Shown here piece by piece: positions 29,911-38,046 of a stretch of DNA of 38,970 nucleotides. The DNA is from DATHYU01 sp033722675 (GTDB taxonomy: Bacteria > Actinomycetota > Acidimicrobiia > Spongiisociales > UBA11373). The notes under the pieces were generated by a model. It was not told the origin of the DNA. It did not search any database and saw nothing but the letters and a program-made list of their open reading frames with translations. Each line of letters opens with the position of its first letter. Position 1 is the stretch's first letter. The translations under genes and the position numbers were made by a program. The stretch spans positions 1 through 38,970 of the forward strand of contig JAWVYO010000010.1 in NCBI GenBank assembly GCA_033722675.1, read 5' to 3'.

Positions 29911-31302
29911 ATGCGCCCCGTCATCACGCCGGAGGAGTCGGCTCGCCTCGACGAGGCGGCGTCGGACCCGGTCGAGACGCTCATGGACCGCGCCGGAGCC
30001 GGAATCGCCCGGGCAGCCGCGCAGATGGGCGTCGGCTACGGGAGCCGCGTGATCGCCCTCGCCGGACCGGGGAACAACGGTGGCGACGCCTACGTCGCCG
30101 CCCGGCTGCTGCGTGGCCGGGGTGCCCACGTCGAGGTCCGCGCCCTCGGCTATCCCCGCGGCGACTGGTCGGCGGCCCGGAAGGCGGCGTGCGCTGCCGT
30201 GGCCGCCGGGGTGCGGGTCCGCCCGCTCGGACCGCCGGACGACGCCGACCTCGTCGTGGACGGTCTCTTCGGAGCGGGGTTCCACGGGTCGCTCCCCGAC
30301 GACGCGGCCGCCTGGGCGGAGGCCGGTGGGCGGGTCCTCTCCGTCGATCTCCCCAGCGGACTCGACGGCACGGACGGGAGCACCGAGGGGCCGGTGTTCC
30401 GCGCCGAACGCACCGTCACCTTCCACGCGCTCAAGGTCGGGCACGTGCTCGGCGACGGCCCGACGGTGACGGGCGAGGTCGAGGTCGTCGACATCGGCCT
30501 GACCGGCGGAGACCCCGCCCTGCGCCTGTGCGAGGACGCCGACGCGCCGGCCCCGCCCCGGGAGCGCACCGCCCACAAGTGGTCGACGGGCGCCGTGCTC
30601 GTCGTCGGGGGCTCGCCGGGTCTCGAGGGGGCGGCGGTGCTGGCGGGGCGGGCCGCTCTCGAAGCGGGCGCCGGATACGTGCGGGTGGCGTGCCACCCCG
30701 ACGCCGCCGGCGTCGTGACGCGAGCGGAGCCGTCGCTGACGACCATGGGGTGGGAGCCCGACGACGTCCTCACCGCCGCCGAGCGGTTCGACGTGATCGC
30801 CCTCGGAACGGGGCTCGGGCCCGGTGACGATGCCGCGGCGATCACCAAGGCGATCCTCGATCGCTGGGACGGAGTCCTCGTGCTCGACGCCGACGGGCTC
30901 ACCGCAGCATCGGCGCGGACGATCGAAGCGTCGGCCGCCGATGTCGTGCTGACACCCCACGCCGGGGAGTTCGAGCGCTTGTTCGACGAGGCCCCCGGGC
31001 TCGACGCCATCGAGCGGGCCGTCGCGTCGAGCGGCGCCGTCGTGCTCGCCAAGGGGGGCCCCACGATCGTCGCTGGTCGGGAACGCTGGGCCGTGACCTC
31101 GGGGGGCTCCGAGTTGGCCACCCTCGGGTCGGGCGACGTCCTCACCGGCATGATCGCCGCGTTCGCGGCCCGCGGCCTGCCGCCCGAAGTGGCCGCCCGA
31201 TCGGCCGCCCACCGTCACGGACGCGCCGGCGCCGCCATCGCCGGCTCCCGCACGGTCACCGCCTCTCGGCTCGTCGACGAGATCGGCCGGTGGTCGTGGT
31301 GA
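29911..31302 (+). CDS. nnr: Bifunctional NAD(P)H-hydrate epimerase / ADP-dependent dehydratase
   Basis: 463 residues, a fusion that repairs damaged NAD(P)HX. The N-terminal YjeF_N epimerase half (1-215) has AGPGNNGGDAYVAARLL (51-67) and SVDLPSGLDG. The C-terminal NnrD half (about 222-460) is a ribokinase-like dehydratase with TPHAGEF (348-354) and GSGDVLTG (406-413). Both halves look complete. ATG 29911 is set by a TACCAT box six bases upstream. The stop overlaps alr by four bases (GTGA). This nnr-alr-tsa order is common in actinobacteria. Confidence 0.95.
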   Translation: MRPVITPEESARLDEAASDPVETLMDRAGAGIARAAAQMGVGYGSRVIALAGPGNNGGDAYVAARLLRGRGAHVEVRALGYPRGDWSAARKAACAAVAAGVRVRPLGPPDDADLVVDGLFGAGFHGSLPDDAAAWAEAGGRVLSVDLPSGLDGTDGSTEGPVFRAERTVTFHALKVGHVLGDGPTVTGEVEVVDIGLTGGDPALRLCEDADAPAPPRERTAHKWSTGAVLVVGGSPGLEGAAVLAGRAALEAGAGYVRVACHPDAAGVVTRAEPSLTTMGWEPDDVLTAAERFDVIALGTGLGPGDDAAAITKAILDRWDGVLVLDADGLTAASARTIEASAADVVLTPHAGEFERLFDEAPGLDAIERAVASSGAVVLAKGGPTIVAGRERWAVTSGGSELATLGSGDVLTGMIAAFAARGLPPEVAARSAAHRHGRAGAAIAGSRTVTASRLVDEIGRWSW

Positions 31303-32384
31303 GGCCGTCGTGGATCGAAGTGGATCTCGGCGCCATCGCCGACAACGTTCGGGCCATCGGCGAGGCCGTGGCGCCCGCCCGGGTGTGCGCGGTGGTGAAG
31401 GCCGACGGCTACGGCCACGGCGACGTGCCCGTCGCCGAGACGGCGCTGGAGGCCGGGGCGGATCGGCTGGCGGTCGCCCTCGTCGGCGAGGGGATCCGGC
31501 TGCGGGAGGCGGGCATCGATGCGCCGATCCTGCTCCTGTCGGAGCCGGTGGAGCGCGACGCCGACGACGTGGTCGCCTGGCGGCTCACCCCCTCCGTCTA
31601 CCGCGCCTCGTTCCTGGAGGCGGTCGCCGATGCCGCGCCGCCCGGGTATCCGGTCCACGTCGTGGCCGACACGGGCATGCACCGCGTGGGTGCCCCACCG
31701 GTGTCGGCGGCCGGCCTGTGCCGGGAGGTGGTCGACCGAGGCCTGCGGCTCGAAGGGATCTGGACCCACTTCGCCGTGGCCGAGGAGGACCCCGAGTTCA
31801 CGAGGCTCCAGCTGCAGCGCCTCATGGACCTCGTGGCGGAGCTCGACGATCCGCCCGAGACGGTGCACGCCTCGAACACGGCGGGCGGCCTGGGGTTCCC
31901 GGAGGCCCGCATCGACATGGTCCGGGCCGGCATCGGCATCTACGGATTGCGGCCCACCCCGGGATTCGCCGAGGGCGTGCCGCTCCGGCCGGCGATGCGG
32001 GTGGTGTCGCGCGTCTCCTACGTTCAGCACCACGAGGCCGGGACCCGGCCGTCGTACGGGCGGGTCCGCCCGCTCCCCGACGCCGCGACCGTGGCGACGG
32101 TTCCCATCGGCTATGCGGACGGGGTGTCCCGGCGTCTCGGAGACACCGGCGGCGGGGTCCTGGTCCGCGGCAGGCGCTACCCCTTCGCCGGTCGGGTGAC
32201 GATGGATCAGATCATGGTCGACCTGGGCGACGACCCCGTCGAGGTCGGTGACGAGGTGGTCCTCCTCGGTCGCCAGGGCGACGAGGAGATCTCCGCCGAC
32301 GAGTGGGCGGAACGGCTCGGCACGATCAACTACGAGATCGTCTGCGGGTTCGGCCCGCGACTTCCCCGGCGGTACGTGTCATGA
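31299..32384 (+). CDS. alr: Alanine racemase
   Basis: PLP enzyme making D-alanine for peptidoglycan. 361 residues. PLP Lys34 is in AVVKADGYGHG. The catalytic Tyr253 of the opposing subunit is in RPSYGRVRP, 19 residues before Tyr272 in PIGYADGVSRRL, the same spacing as in the well-studied Geobacillus enzyme. The RVTMDQIMVDLG block and CGFGPRLPRRY end are normal. GTG 31299 overlaps the nnr stop as GTGA; further GTG codons at 31290 and 31296 would add only three or one residues. Its stop overlaps the next gene by four bases. Confidence 0.96.
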   Translation: MRPSWIEVDLGAIADNVRAIGEAVAPARVCAVVKADGYGHGDVPVAETALEAGADRLAVALVGEGIRLREAGIDAPILLLSEPVERDADDVVAWRLTPSVYRASFLEAVADAAPPGYPVHVVADTGMHRVGAPPVSAAGLCREVVDRGLRLEGIWTHFAVAEEDPEFTRLQLQRLMDLVAELDDPPETVHASNTAGGLGFPEARIDMVRAGIGIYGLRPTPGFAEGVPLRPAMRVVSRVSYVQHHEAGTRPSYGRVRPLPDAATVATVPIGYADGVSRRLGDTGGGVLVRGRRYPFAGRVTMDQIMVDLGDDPVEVGDEVVLLGRQGDEEISADEWAERLGTINYEIVCGFGPRLPRRYVS

Positions 32385-33256
32385 CGCTGACCGCCGTACC
32401 CGGCGTCCGGGTGGGGCACTGGACCCATCCCGATCGGATCACGGGGGTGACCGTGGTGGTGCCGCCTCGCCCCAACGTGTGCGCCGCCGAGGTCAGGGGC
32501 GCGTCGCCGGGGACCCGGGAGACGGCCCTGCTGGCGCCGGGCATGAAGGTGCAGGAGGTCCATGCGATCACCCTGTCGGGAGGGAGCGCCTTCGGTCTGG
32601 CGACCGCCGACGGCGTCGTCTCGGCCCTCGAAGCCGACGGGATCGGATACGAGACGCCGATCGGGGTGGTGCCGATCGTGCCGGGGGCCATCCTCTTCGA
32701 CGGCTCGGTGGCCGATCCCTCGCTCCGTCCTCGTCCCGAGCACGGCGCCGCCGCCTATGCGGCTGCGACGAGCGAGCCCGTCGTCCAGGGAAGGGTCGGC
32801 GCCGGGGCCGGCGCCACGGCGGCCAAGTGGCGCGGATTCGACCGGCGGGTGCCCGCCGGCGTGGGCTCGGTGGCCGTGGCCACACCCGCCGGACCACTGG
32901 TGGCGGCGCTCGCGGTGGTCAACGCGGTGGGCGACGTGTTCAGCCTCGAGGGGGAGTCGCTCACGGGAGGCAGCGCCGAGCCGCCACTCGAGCGGGTCCC
33001 GATCGACCCGCTGCAGAACACGACGCTCATGGTCCTCGCCACCGACGCCCGGTTGGATCGCCTGGAGCTCCAGCGCCTGTGTGTGCGCGCCCACGACGCC
33101 CTCGGCGCATGTCTGCGGCCGGGGCACACTCGATATGATGGCGACGTCGTCTTCGCCCTCTCCTGTGGAGACCGGGAGGGGGATCCCGACGCCCTCGGCG
33201 AGGCGGCTTTCACGGCGATGGGACGTGCCTTCGCCGCAGCGATCAGGGCGTCGTAG
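32381..33256 (+). CDS. P1 family hydrolase (DmpA/NylC-like), self-processing
   Basis: 291 residues of the P1 family, Ntn-type enzymes such as DmpA aminopeptidase and NylC nylon-oligomer hydrolase. Family blocks include PGVRVGHWTHPDRITGVTVV at the start, ITLSGGSAFGLATADGV near 63-79, and GAGAGATAAKWRGF near 140-153. The expected autocleavage site is N213/T214 in LQNTTLMVLA, as in NylC, making Thr214 the new N-terminal nucleophile. The physiological substrate is unknown. ATG 32381 overlaps the alr stop by four bases, so it is in the nnr-alr operon. A link to D-Ala or peptide turnover is only suggested by this position. Confidence 0.88.
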   Translation: MTLTAVPGVRVGHWTHPDRITGVTVVVPPRPNVCAAEVRGASPGTRETALLAPGMKVQEVHAITLSGGSAFGLATADGVVSALEADGIGYETPIGVVPIVPGAILFDGSVADPSLRPRPEHGAAAYAAATSEPVVQGRVGAGAGATAAKWRGFDRRVPAGVGSVAVATPAGPLVAALAVVNAVGDVFSLEGESLTGGSAEPPLERVPIDPLQNTTLMVLATDARLDRLELQRLCVRAHDALGACLRPGHTRYDGDVVFALSCGDREGDPDALGEAAFTAMGRAFAAAIRAS

Positions 33257-33279
33257 CAACCGATTCCGCCCCAAGGACC

Positions 33280-33927
33280 ATGACCGCCGCCACCGAACTC
33301 CAGGAGCTGTCCGTCGTCGCTTCGACGTGCACGGCGTGTCGGCTCGCCGAGACACGCACCTCGGTGGTGTTCGGCGTGGGGTCGCCCGATGCCGACGTCG
33401 TGTTCGTCGGGGAGGCGCCCGGCCGCAACGAAGACCTGCAGGGCGTCCCCTTCGTGGGTGCCGCCGGCGACCTGCTGAACCGGCTCCTGGACGAGCAGGG
33501 GATCGACCGGGACGAGGTCTACATCGCCAACGTGCTGAAGTGCCGGCCGCCGAAGAACCGCGACCCGCGGCCCGACGAGATCGACGCCTGCAAGGGCTAC
33601 CTCCGCACCCAGCTCACCCTCATCGACCCCGCGGTGGTCGTCACGCTGGGCAACTTCGCAACGAAGCTGCTGCTCAAGCGCAACGTGGGGATCACGCGCC
33701 TGCGGGGCCAGGTCTACCCGTGGTGGAACCGGTCGCTCGTGCCGACGTTCCACCCCGCCGCCGCGCTGCGGGGTGGCGACCGGATCACCGATCAGATGCG
33801 CCACGACTTCGCGCTCGTGAAGGGGGAGCTGGAGCGTCCCGCCACCCCACCCCCGGACCTGGATCCGGAGGCCGACGGGCCGGCCGGGCCGGACGAGGCG
33901 GCCGAGCAGTTGGGTCTGTTCTCGTGA
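33280..33927 (+). CDS. udg: Type-4 uracil-DNA glycosylase
   Basis: 215 residues, an iron-sulfur uracil-DNA glycosylase that removes uracil from DNA. The four cluster ligands are C17, C20, C88 and C104 (TCTAC...KCRP...DAC). Active-site motifs are VGEAPGRNEDLQGVPFVGAA (43-62) and the late FHPAA (157-161). A Pro/Asp-rich tail ends in EQLGLFS, which resembles a clamp-binding QLxLF peptide. The gene starts 23 bases after the hydrolase, with AAGGAC upstream. Its TGA overlaps the tsaE GTG by four bases. Confidence 0.93.
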   Translation: MTAATELQELSVVASTCTACRLAETRTSVVFGVGSPDADVVFVGEAPGRNEDLQGVPFVGAAGDLLNRLLDEQGIDRDEVYIANVLKCRPPKNRDPRPDEIDACKGYLRTQLTLIDPAVVVTLGNFATKLLLKRNVGITRLRGQVYPWWNRSLVPTFHPAAALRGGDRITDQMRHDFALVKGELERPATPPPDLDPEADGPAGPDEAAEQLGLFS

Positions 33928-34379
33928 AGATCGACCTCGTGTGCGCCACCGAGGCCGACACCCGCGCGGCGGGCCGCCGTCTCGCCAGCCTCCTGCGCGT
34001 GGGAGACGTCGTCCTGCTCGGGGGGTCGCTCGGTGCCGGCAAGACGGTGTTCGCTTCGGGCATCGCAGAGGGGCTGGGCGTGTCGCAGACCGTCACGAGC
34101 CCCACCTTCGTGCTCGCCAAGTCCTATGACGGGCTCATGCGGATGGTCCACGCCGACGTGTACCGCATCGGCTCGTCGGGCGAGTTCGAGGATCTCGACC
34201 TCCTCACCGAGGCAGCCGACGGCGTCCTCGTCGTCGAGTGGGGGGACGTGGTGGAGCAGGCGCTCCCCGACGACCATCTCATGGTGCGGCTCGAGCCGGG
34301 TCCCGACGGCTCCCGTTCGGTCTCGCTGATCGCCCACGGGTCGTGGTCCCGCCGTCCGCTCGAGGAGATGCGCCTGTGA
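33924..34379 (+). CDS. tsaE: tRNA t6A biosynthesis ATPase TsaE
   Basis: TsaE is the ATPase of the TsaBDE complex that makes N6-threonylcarbamoyladenosine at A37 of ANN-decoding tRNAs. 151 residues. Walker A GSLGAGKT spans 34-41; VTSPTFVLAKSYDGLMRMVH and DVYRI are family blocks, and VVEWGD is near residue 105. The start GTG at 33924 overlaps the udg stop (GTGA); the protein begins MKIDLVCATE. Its own stop overlaps tsaB the same way. Confidence 0.94.
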   Translation: MKIDLVCATEADTRAAGRRLASLLRVGDVVLLGGSLGAGKTVFASGIAEGLGVSQTVTSPTFVLAKSYDGLMRMVHADVYRIGSSGEFEDLDLLTEAADGVLVVEWGDVVEQALPDDHLMVRLEPGPDGSRSVSLIAHGSWSRRPLEEMRL

Positions 34380-35083
34380 AGATCGTCGCCATCGAGTCCG
34401 CCACCGCCGCCTCGTCGATCGCCCTCGGAGAGGCCCGGGAGGTGGTCGCCGCCGCCAGCCGGACCGACCGGCGTGGCCATGTCGAGTTCCTCACGCCCGC
34501 GCTCGAGTTCTGTTTCTCACAGGCCGGGTGGGAGCCCTCCGACGTGGACGCGGTGGTCGTCGACGTGGGTCCCGGGCTGTTCAGCGGGATCCGCGCCGGC
34601 CTCGCCACGGCCCAGGCGCTGGCGGGCGCGGTGGGCGCACAGCTCGTGCCGGTGGTGTCGCTCGACGTGGTCGCCCTGCGCGCCGCCACGGGACGCCGCC
34701 GGATCTGGTCGGTGGTCGACGCCCGACGCGGCGAGGTGGCGGTCGCCCCCTACCGTCCGGTTCCCGGCGGCGTCGTGCGCGACGGGCCCATCGAGCTCGT
34801 GACCCCCAACACCTTCCGGGGCATGCTCGAATCCGACCCGGTGGACAAGCTCGTCGTGGGGGACTGGGCGTCGGTCGCCGACGAGACGTTCCGGGGTGTC
34901 CACGGCGTGAAGAAGGGTCGTCCCCGGTATCCGCACGCGGAGGCGGCGATCCAGCTGGCTGCCGGCATGGTCGAGCGCGACGACGTGCCCCATCCCGACG
35001 AGGTCCGTCCCCGCTACCTGCGGGAGCCCGACGTCCAGATCTCGTGGACCGACTACCGCCAGGAGGGCGCGTGGGGGTCGTGA
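34376..35083 (+). CDS. tsaB: tRNA t6A biosynthesis protein TsaB
   Basis: TsaB is the non-catalytic partner of TsaD in t6A synthesis. 235 residues. The ASKHA fold is visible from MKIVAIESATAASSIALGEA and the helix DVGPGLFSGIRAGLATAQAL near 61-80, which forms the TsaB-TsaD interface. It lacks the metal-binding HxxxH of TsaD, as expected. GTG 34376 overlaps the tsaE stop by four bases. The C-terminus reads PRYLREPDVQISW, the common ending. Confidence 0.94.
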   Translation: MKIVAIESATAASSIALGEAREVVAAASRTDRRGHVEFLTPALEFCFSQAGWEPSDVDAVVVDVGPGLFSGIRAGLATAQALAGAVGAQLVPVVSLDVVALRAATGRRRIWSVVDARRGEVAVAPYRPVPGGVVRDGPIELVTPNTFRGMLESDPVDKLVVGDWASVADETFRGVHGVKKGRPRYPHAEAAIQLAAGMVERDDVPHPDEVRPRYLREPDVQISWTDYRQEGAWGS

Positions 35084-35571
35084 CCGAACTCCGGCTCCGA
35101 ACGATGCGGGGCGACGACCTCGACGCGGTCCTCGCGCTCGAACGGTCGATCTACCCCGATCCGTGGTCGGAGGCCGTGTTCCGCGAGGAGATCGCCCGTC
35201 ACGACCGGGTCTACCTGGTGGCCGAGGAGGGCGCCCGGGTGGTGGGGTTCGCCGGTCTGCTGCTCGTCGCCGGCGACGCCCACGTCACGACGCTCGCCGT
35301 CGATCCGGGCGCCCGCGGGCGTCGGCTCGGGACCCGGCTCATGCTCGCCCTCGCCGACGAGGCGCTCACGACGGGGGCGGGGCACCTGACGCTCGAGGTC
35401 CGTGTGTCGAACACGGCGGCCCGGCGCCTGTACGAGCGCTTCGGCTTCGAGTCGGTCGGCGTGCGCAAGGACTACTACCGCACGGAGGACGCGCTGGTCA
35501 TGTGGGCGACCGACATCGACACCCCCGCATATCGGGAGCACCTCGAAGGGATCCGGAGGGAACTGCCATGA
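35080..35571 (+). CDS. rimI: Ribosomal-protein-alanine N-acetyltransferase-like protein RimI
   Basis: GNAT enzyme, 163 residues, of the RimI type, which in E. coli acetylates the N-terminal Ala of S18. Acetyl-CoA motif A reads LAVDPGARGRRLGTRLMLAL, followed by LEVRVSNTAARRLYERFGF and YYRTEDALVMW, the RimI hallmark. The start is uncertain: GTG 35080 overlaps the tsaB stop as GTGA, while GTG 35071 is closer to a good AGGAGG and would add three residues. It sits between tsaB and tsaD, its classic place. Confidence 0.92.
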   Translation: MTELRLRTMRGDDLDAVLALERSIYPDPWSEAVFREEIARHDRVYLVAEEGARVVGFAGLLLVAGDAHVTTLAVDPGARGRRLGTRLMLALADEALTTGAGHLTLEVRVSNTAARRLYERFGFESVGVRKDYYRTEDALVMWATDIDTPAYREHLEGIRRELP

Positions 35572-36581
35572 CGACCGAACCGCTCGTGCTCGGCATCGAG
35601 ACGAGTTGCGACGAGACCGCGGTGGGCGTGGTGCGGGGCCGGACGGTGCTCGCCAACGAACTCGCCACCCAGGTGGACGAGCACGCCCGCTTCGGCGGCG
35701 TCGTCCCGGAGGTGGCGGCGCGCGCCCACGTCGAGGCGATCCGGACGCTCACGCACCGCGCCCTGGCGCGTGCCGGGGTGCACCAGATGGATCTGGACGC
35801 CGTGGCCGCGACCCGGGGCCCGGGTCTCGCCGGTGCGCTCATGGTCGGCTACTCCTACGGGAAGACCCTCGCCTGGGCGATGGGCAAGCCCTTCCTCGGC
35901 ATCGACCACATGGAGGGCCACCTGTTCGCCCCCCGGCTGGAGCACGATGCGTACGGGCCGGAGGCGATCGTGCTGCTCGCCTCGGGCGGGCATTCCCAGA
36001 TCGTCCACTTCGAGGCGTGGGGGGACTACCGCGTGCTGGGCTCGACCATCGACGACGCGGCGGGGGAGGCCTTCGACAAGCTCGCCCGGTACCTGGGGCT
36101 CGGCTACCCGGGTGGACCGGCGATCGACGTGGCGTCCGAGGGGGGCGACCGGAGCGCGGTCGAGTTTCCCCGGGCGCTGGCCGACCGGCCCTTCGACTTC
36201 TCCTTCAGCGGGCTGAAGACGTCGGTCACGACGTACGTGCGGTCCAACCACGAGGCCGGGACGCTCCCACCGATGGCCGACCTGACCGCCTCGATCCAGG
36301 AGGCGATCGTCGACGTCCTGGTCGACAAGACCTTCAACGCCGTCGAGGCCACGGGCGTGGGGACCGTGGCCGGCGGCGGGGGCGTGCTCGCCAATCGCCG
36401 TCTCCGGGAGCGACTCTCCGAGGAGGGCGAGCGGCGCGGCGTTCGGGTCCTGTTGCCCTCCAAGGCCCTCTGCACCGACAACGGGGCGATGATCGCCGCC
36501 GCTGCCGCCCACCGGTGGGGGCTGGGCGAGACGACCGACCTCGACACCGGGGTCGACTCGTCGCTCTGGCTGGGGGCGTGA
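35568..36581 (+). CDS. tsaD: tRNA t6A transferase TsaD
   Basis: TsaD transfers the threonylcarbamoyl group to A37. 337 residues. The metal-binding H114 and H118 form HMEGH in GIDHMEGHLF. Other landmarks are GIETSCDETAVGVV (9-22), GPGLAGALMVGYSYGKTLAW, ASGGHSQ and the late CTDNGAMIA. It has all residues expected for activity. The ATG overlaps the rimI stop by four bases, and the stop overlaps the M50 protease GTG. tsaC, which makes the threonylcarbamoyl-AMP, is not in the window. Confidence 0.96.
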   Translation: MTTEPLVLGIETSCDETAVGVVRGRTVLANELATQVDEHARFGGVVPEVAARAHVEAIRTLTHRALARAGVHQMDLDAVAATRGPGLAGALMVGYSYGKTLAWAMGKPFLGIDHMEGHLFAPRLEHDAYGPEAIVLLASGGHSQIVHFEAWGDYRVLGSTIDDAAGEAFDKLARYLGLGYPGGPAIDVASEGGDRSAVEFPRALADRPFDFSFSGLKTSVTTYVRSNHEAGTLPPMADLTASIQEAIVDVLVDKTFNAVEATGVGTVAGGGGVLANRRLRERLSEEGERRGVRVLLPSKALCTDNGAMIAAAAAHRWGLGETTDLDTGVDSSLWLGA

Positions 36582-37684
36582 CAGGGCTCAGACTCGGCCG
36601 GATCGGCGGCGTCGCCGTCGTGGTCGACCTGTCGTGGGTCCTCATCGGCATCGGAATCGCCACCGCGCTGTATCTGCGGATCGCATCGGACGCGGCGGCG
36701 GGGCGCCTCGTGCCCGCCCTCGTCGCCGTGGCGGGAGCGTTGCTCGTGCTGGGAAGCGTCGTCGTCCACGAGGTGTCCCACGCGCTGGTCGCCAGGCGGC
36801 TCGGCATCGGGGTCGTCTCGGTGTCGCTGTTCGTGTTCGGCGGGTACTCGGAACTCGAGGGCGAGCCGGCCCGCCCGCGCGACGAGGTGCTCGTAGCCGG
36901 AGCCGGTCCCGTGGCCTCGCTCCTCCTCGCCGGCCTGCTCGCCGCCATGGCGGCGCTCGTACCCGACGGCGTCGCCGGAGCGGCGGAGGTGCTGGGGCTG
37001 CTCGCCGTCGTCAACCTGGCGGTGGCGCTCTTCAACCTGCTTCCCGGCCTGCCCCTGGACGGCGGTCGGCTGCTGCGCAGCGCCATCTGGCGGCTCACCG
37101 CGGACGCCGACCGGGCGACCCGCCTCTCCGCCCGGGCCGGCATCGCGATCGGGGTGGCGGTCGGGCTCAGCGGCCCCGTCGGCCTGGCGGCGTCCGGCTC
37201 GTGGGTGTGGCTCTGGAACGCGGCGGTGGGGATCTTCCTCGTCCGGGTGGCCTGGGAGGCCGAACGGTCCCTCCGGCCACTCGCCATGCCGGCGGGAGCC
37301 GTGGTCGACCGCTCGGTGCCGGTGGTGGGGGCGGAGGATCCGGTCGCCGATGCGCTCGATGCCCTGGGCGGGCGCCCGTCGGGGCGTCCTGCCGCCGTCC
37401 TCGAGGCCGGCCGTGTCGTTGGGCTCGTCGACCGGAGCGCGCTCGAGGCGGCCGGGGGCGGCGTGGTCGGCGGGGTCATGCAGACGCTGGAACCCGGCGA
37501 CGTGGTCGATGCGTCCGCGCGCCTCGGCGAGGCCCTGCAGCGGACCCGCGACGGCCGCTTCGTGGTGGTCGTGAAGCGGGGGCGGACCATCGGCGTCCTG
37601 GGCCCGGTGGACCGTGGCATCGCCTCCGAACAGGGCGTGATCGACGCGAATACCCCCCTGGCACTCTCACGCGACGAGTGCTAA
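36578..37684 (+). CDS. M50 family membrane metalloprotease with CBS-like tail
   Basis: 368 residues, a site-2-protease-type intramembrane metalloprotease. The zinc motif HEVSH (64-68) and the third ligand region NLLPGLPLDGGR (153-164, Asp161) are intact. About six hydrophobic segments fill residues 12-230. The C-terminal part (about 240-340) resembles a CBS pair, including RPAAVLEAGRVVGLVDRSAL. The substrate is unknown. GTG 36578 overlaps tsaD by four bases. The final codons and the stop (LALSRDEC*) are written by the first CIRCE element of groES, so the C-terminus may be a compromise with the operator. Confidence 0.9.
   Translation: MTGLRLGRIGGVAVVVDLSWVLIGIGIATALYLRIASDAAAGRLVPALVAVAGALLVLGSVVVHEVSHALVARRLGIGVVSVSLFVFGGYSELEGEPARPRDEVLVAGAGPVASLLLAGLLAAMAALVPDGVAGAAEVLGLLAVVNLAVALFNLLPGLPLDGGRLLRSAIWRLTADADRATRLSARAGIAIGVAVGLSGPVGLAASGSWVWLWNAAVGIFLVRVAWEAERSLRPLAMPAGAVVDRSVPVVGAEDPVADALDALGGRPSGRPAAVLEAGRVVGLVDRSALEAAGGGVVGGVMQTLEPGDVVDASARLGEALQRTRDGRFVVVVKRGRTIGVLGPVDRGIASEQGVIDANTPLALSRDEC
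37658..37684 (+). promoter_or_regulatory. CIRCE operator 1 (HrcA site), inside the protease gene
   Basis: CTGGCACTC (37658-37666), nine spacer bases, GAGTGCTAA (37676-37684). The right arm matches the CIRCE consensus exactly and the left arm differs at two of nine positions (TTAGCACTC). It lies entirely in the last codons and stop of the upstream gene. The heat-shock repressor HrcA is the known binder of this element. Confidence 0.9.
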
Positions 37685-37686
37685 GG

Positions 37687-37713
37687 TTGGCACTCGCAAG
37701 CAGCGAGTGCTAA
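37687..37713 (+). promoter_or_regulatory. CIRCE operator 2 (HrcA site) of groES-groEL
   Basis: TTGGCACTC (37687-37695), spacer of nine bases, GAGTGCTAA (37705-37713). Only one base differs from consensus. It starts two bases after CIRCE 1. The TTGGCA in its left arm could serve as the -35 box. The groES ribosome site AGGAGG is at 37719-37724. Confidence 0.95.
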
Positions 37714-37732
37714 CCGCAGGAGGTTCTACTCG

Positions 37733-38020
37733 ATGAAGCTGCAGCCACTCGGCGACCGTGTGGTCGTCAAGGCCAAAGATGAAGACGAAGCTCGCACCGC
37801 CAGCGGGCTGGTGATCCCCGACACCGCGAAGGAAAAGCCCCAGCTCGGCGAGGTACTCGCCGTGGGCCCGGGCGCCTTCGAGGACGGAGAGCGGGTCCCG
37901 ATGGATGTCGAGGTCGGAGACGTCGTCGTCTATTCGAAGTACGGCGGCACCGAGGTCAAGTTCGAGGGCGAGGAGTATCTCGTCCTCTCCGCACGCGACC
38001 TCCTGGCCGTCATCCGCTGA
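37733..38020 (+). CDS. groES: Co-chaperonin GroES
   Basis: GroES caps the GroEL ring. 95 residues. It begins MKLQPLGDRVVVKAKDEDEA and carries the mobile-loop region ARTASGLVIPDTAKEKPQLG, then YSKYGGTEVKFEGEEYLVLS and the end LLAVIR. A strong AGGAGG precedes the ATG. Two CIRCE operators upstream point to repression by HrcA outside heat shock. groEL follows after 26 bases with its own TAGGAGG. Confidence 0.98.
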   Translation: MKLQPLGDRVVVKAKDEDEARTASGLVIPDTAKEKPQLGEVLAVGPGAFEDGERVPMDVEVGDVVVYSKYGGTEVKFEGEEYLVLSARDLLAVIR

Positions 38021-38046
38021 TCCACCCGTAGGAGGAATTCACAGAC

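Noticed and set aside
33134..33139. TATGAT as a promoter for udg-tsa
   Set aside because: A good hexamer but well inside the P1 hydrolase coding sequence, with no matching -35 and 140 bases from udg; likely chance.
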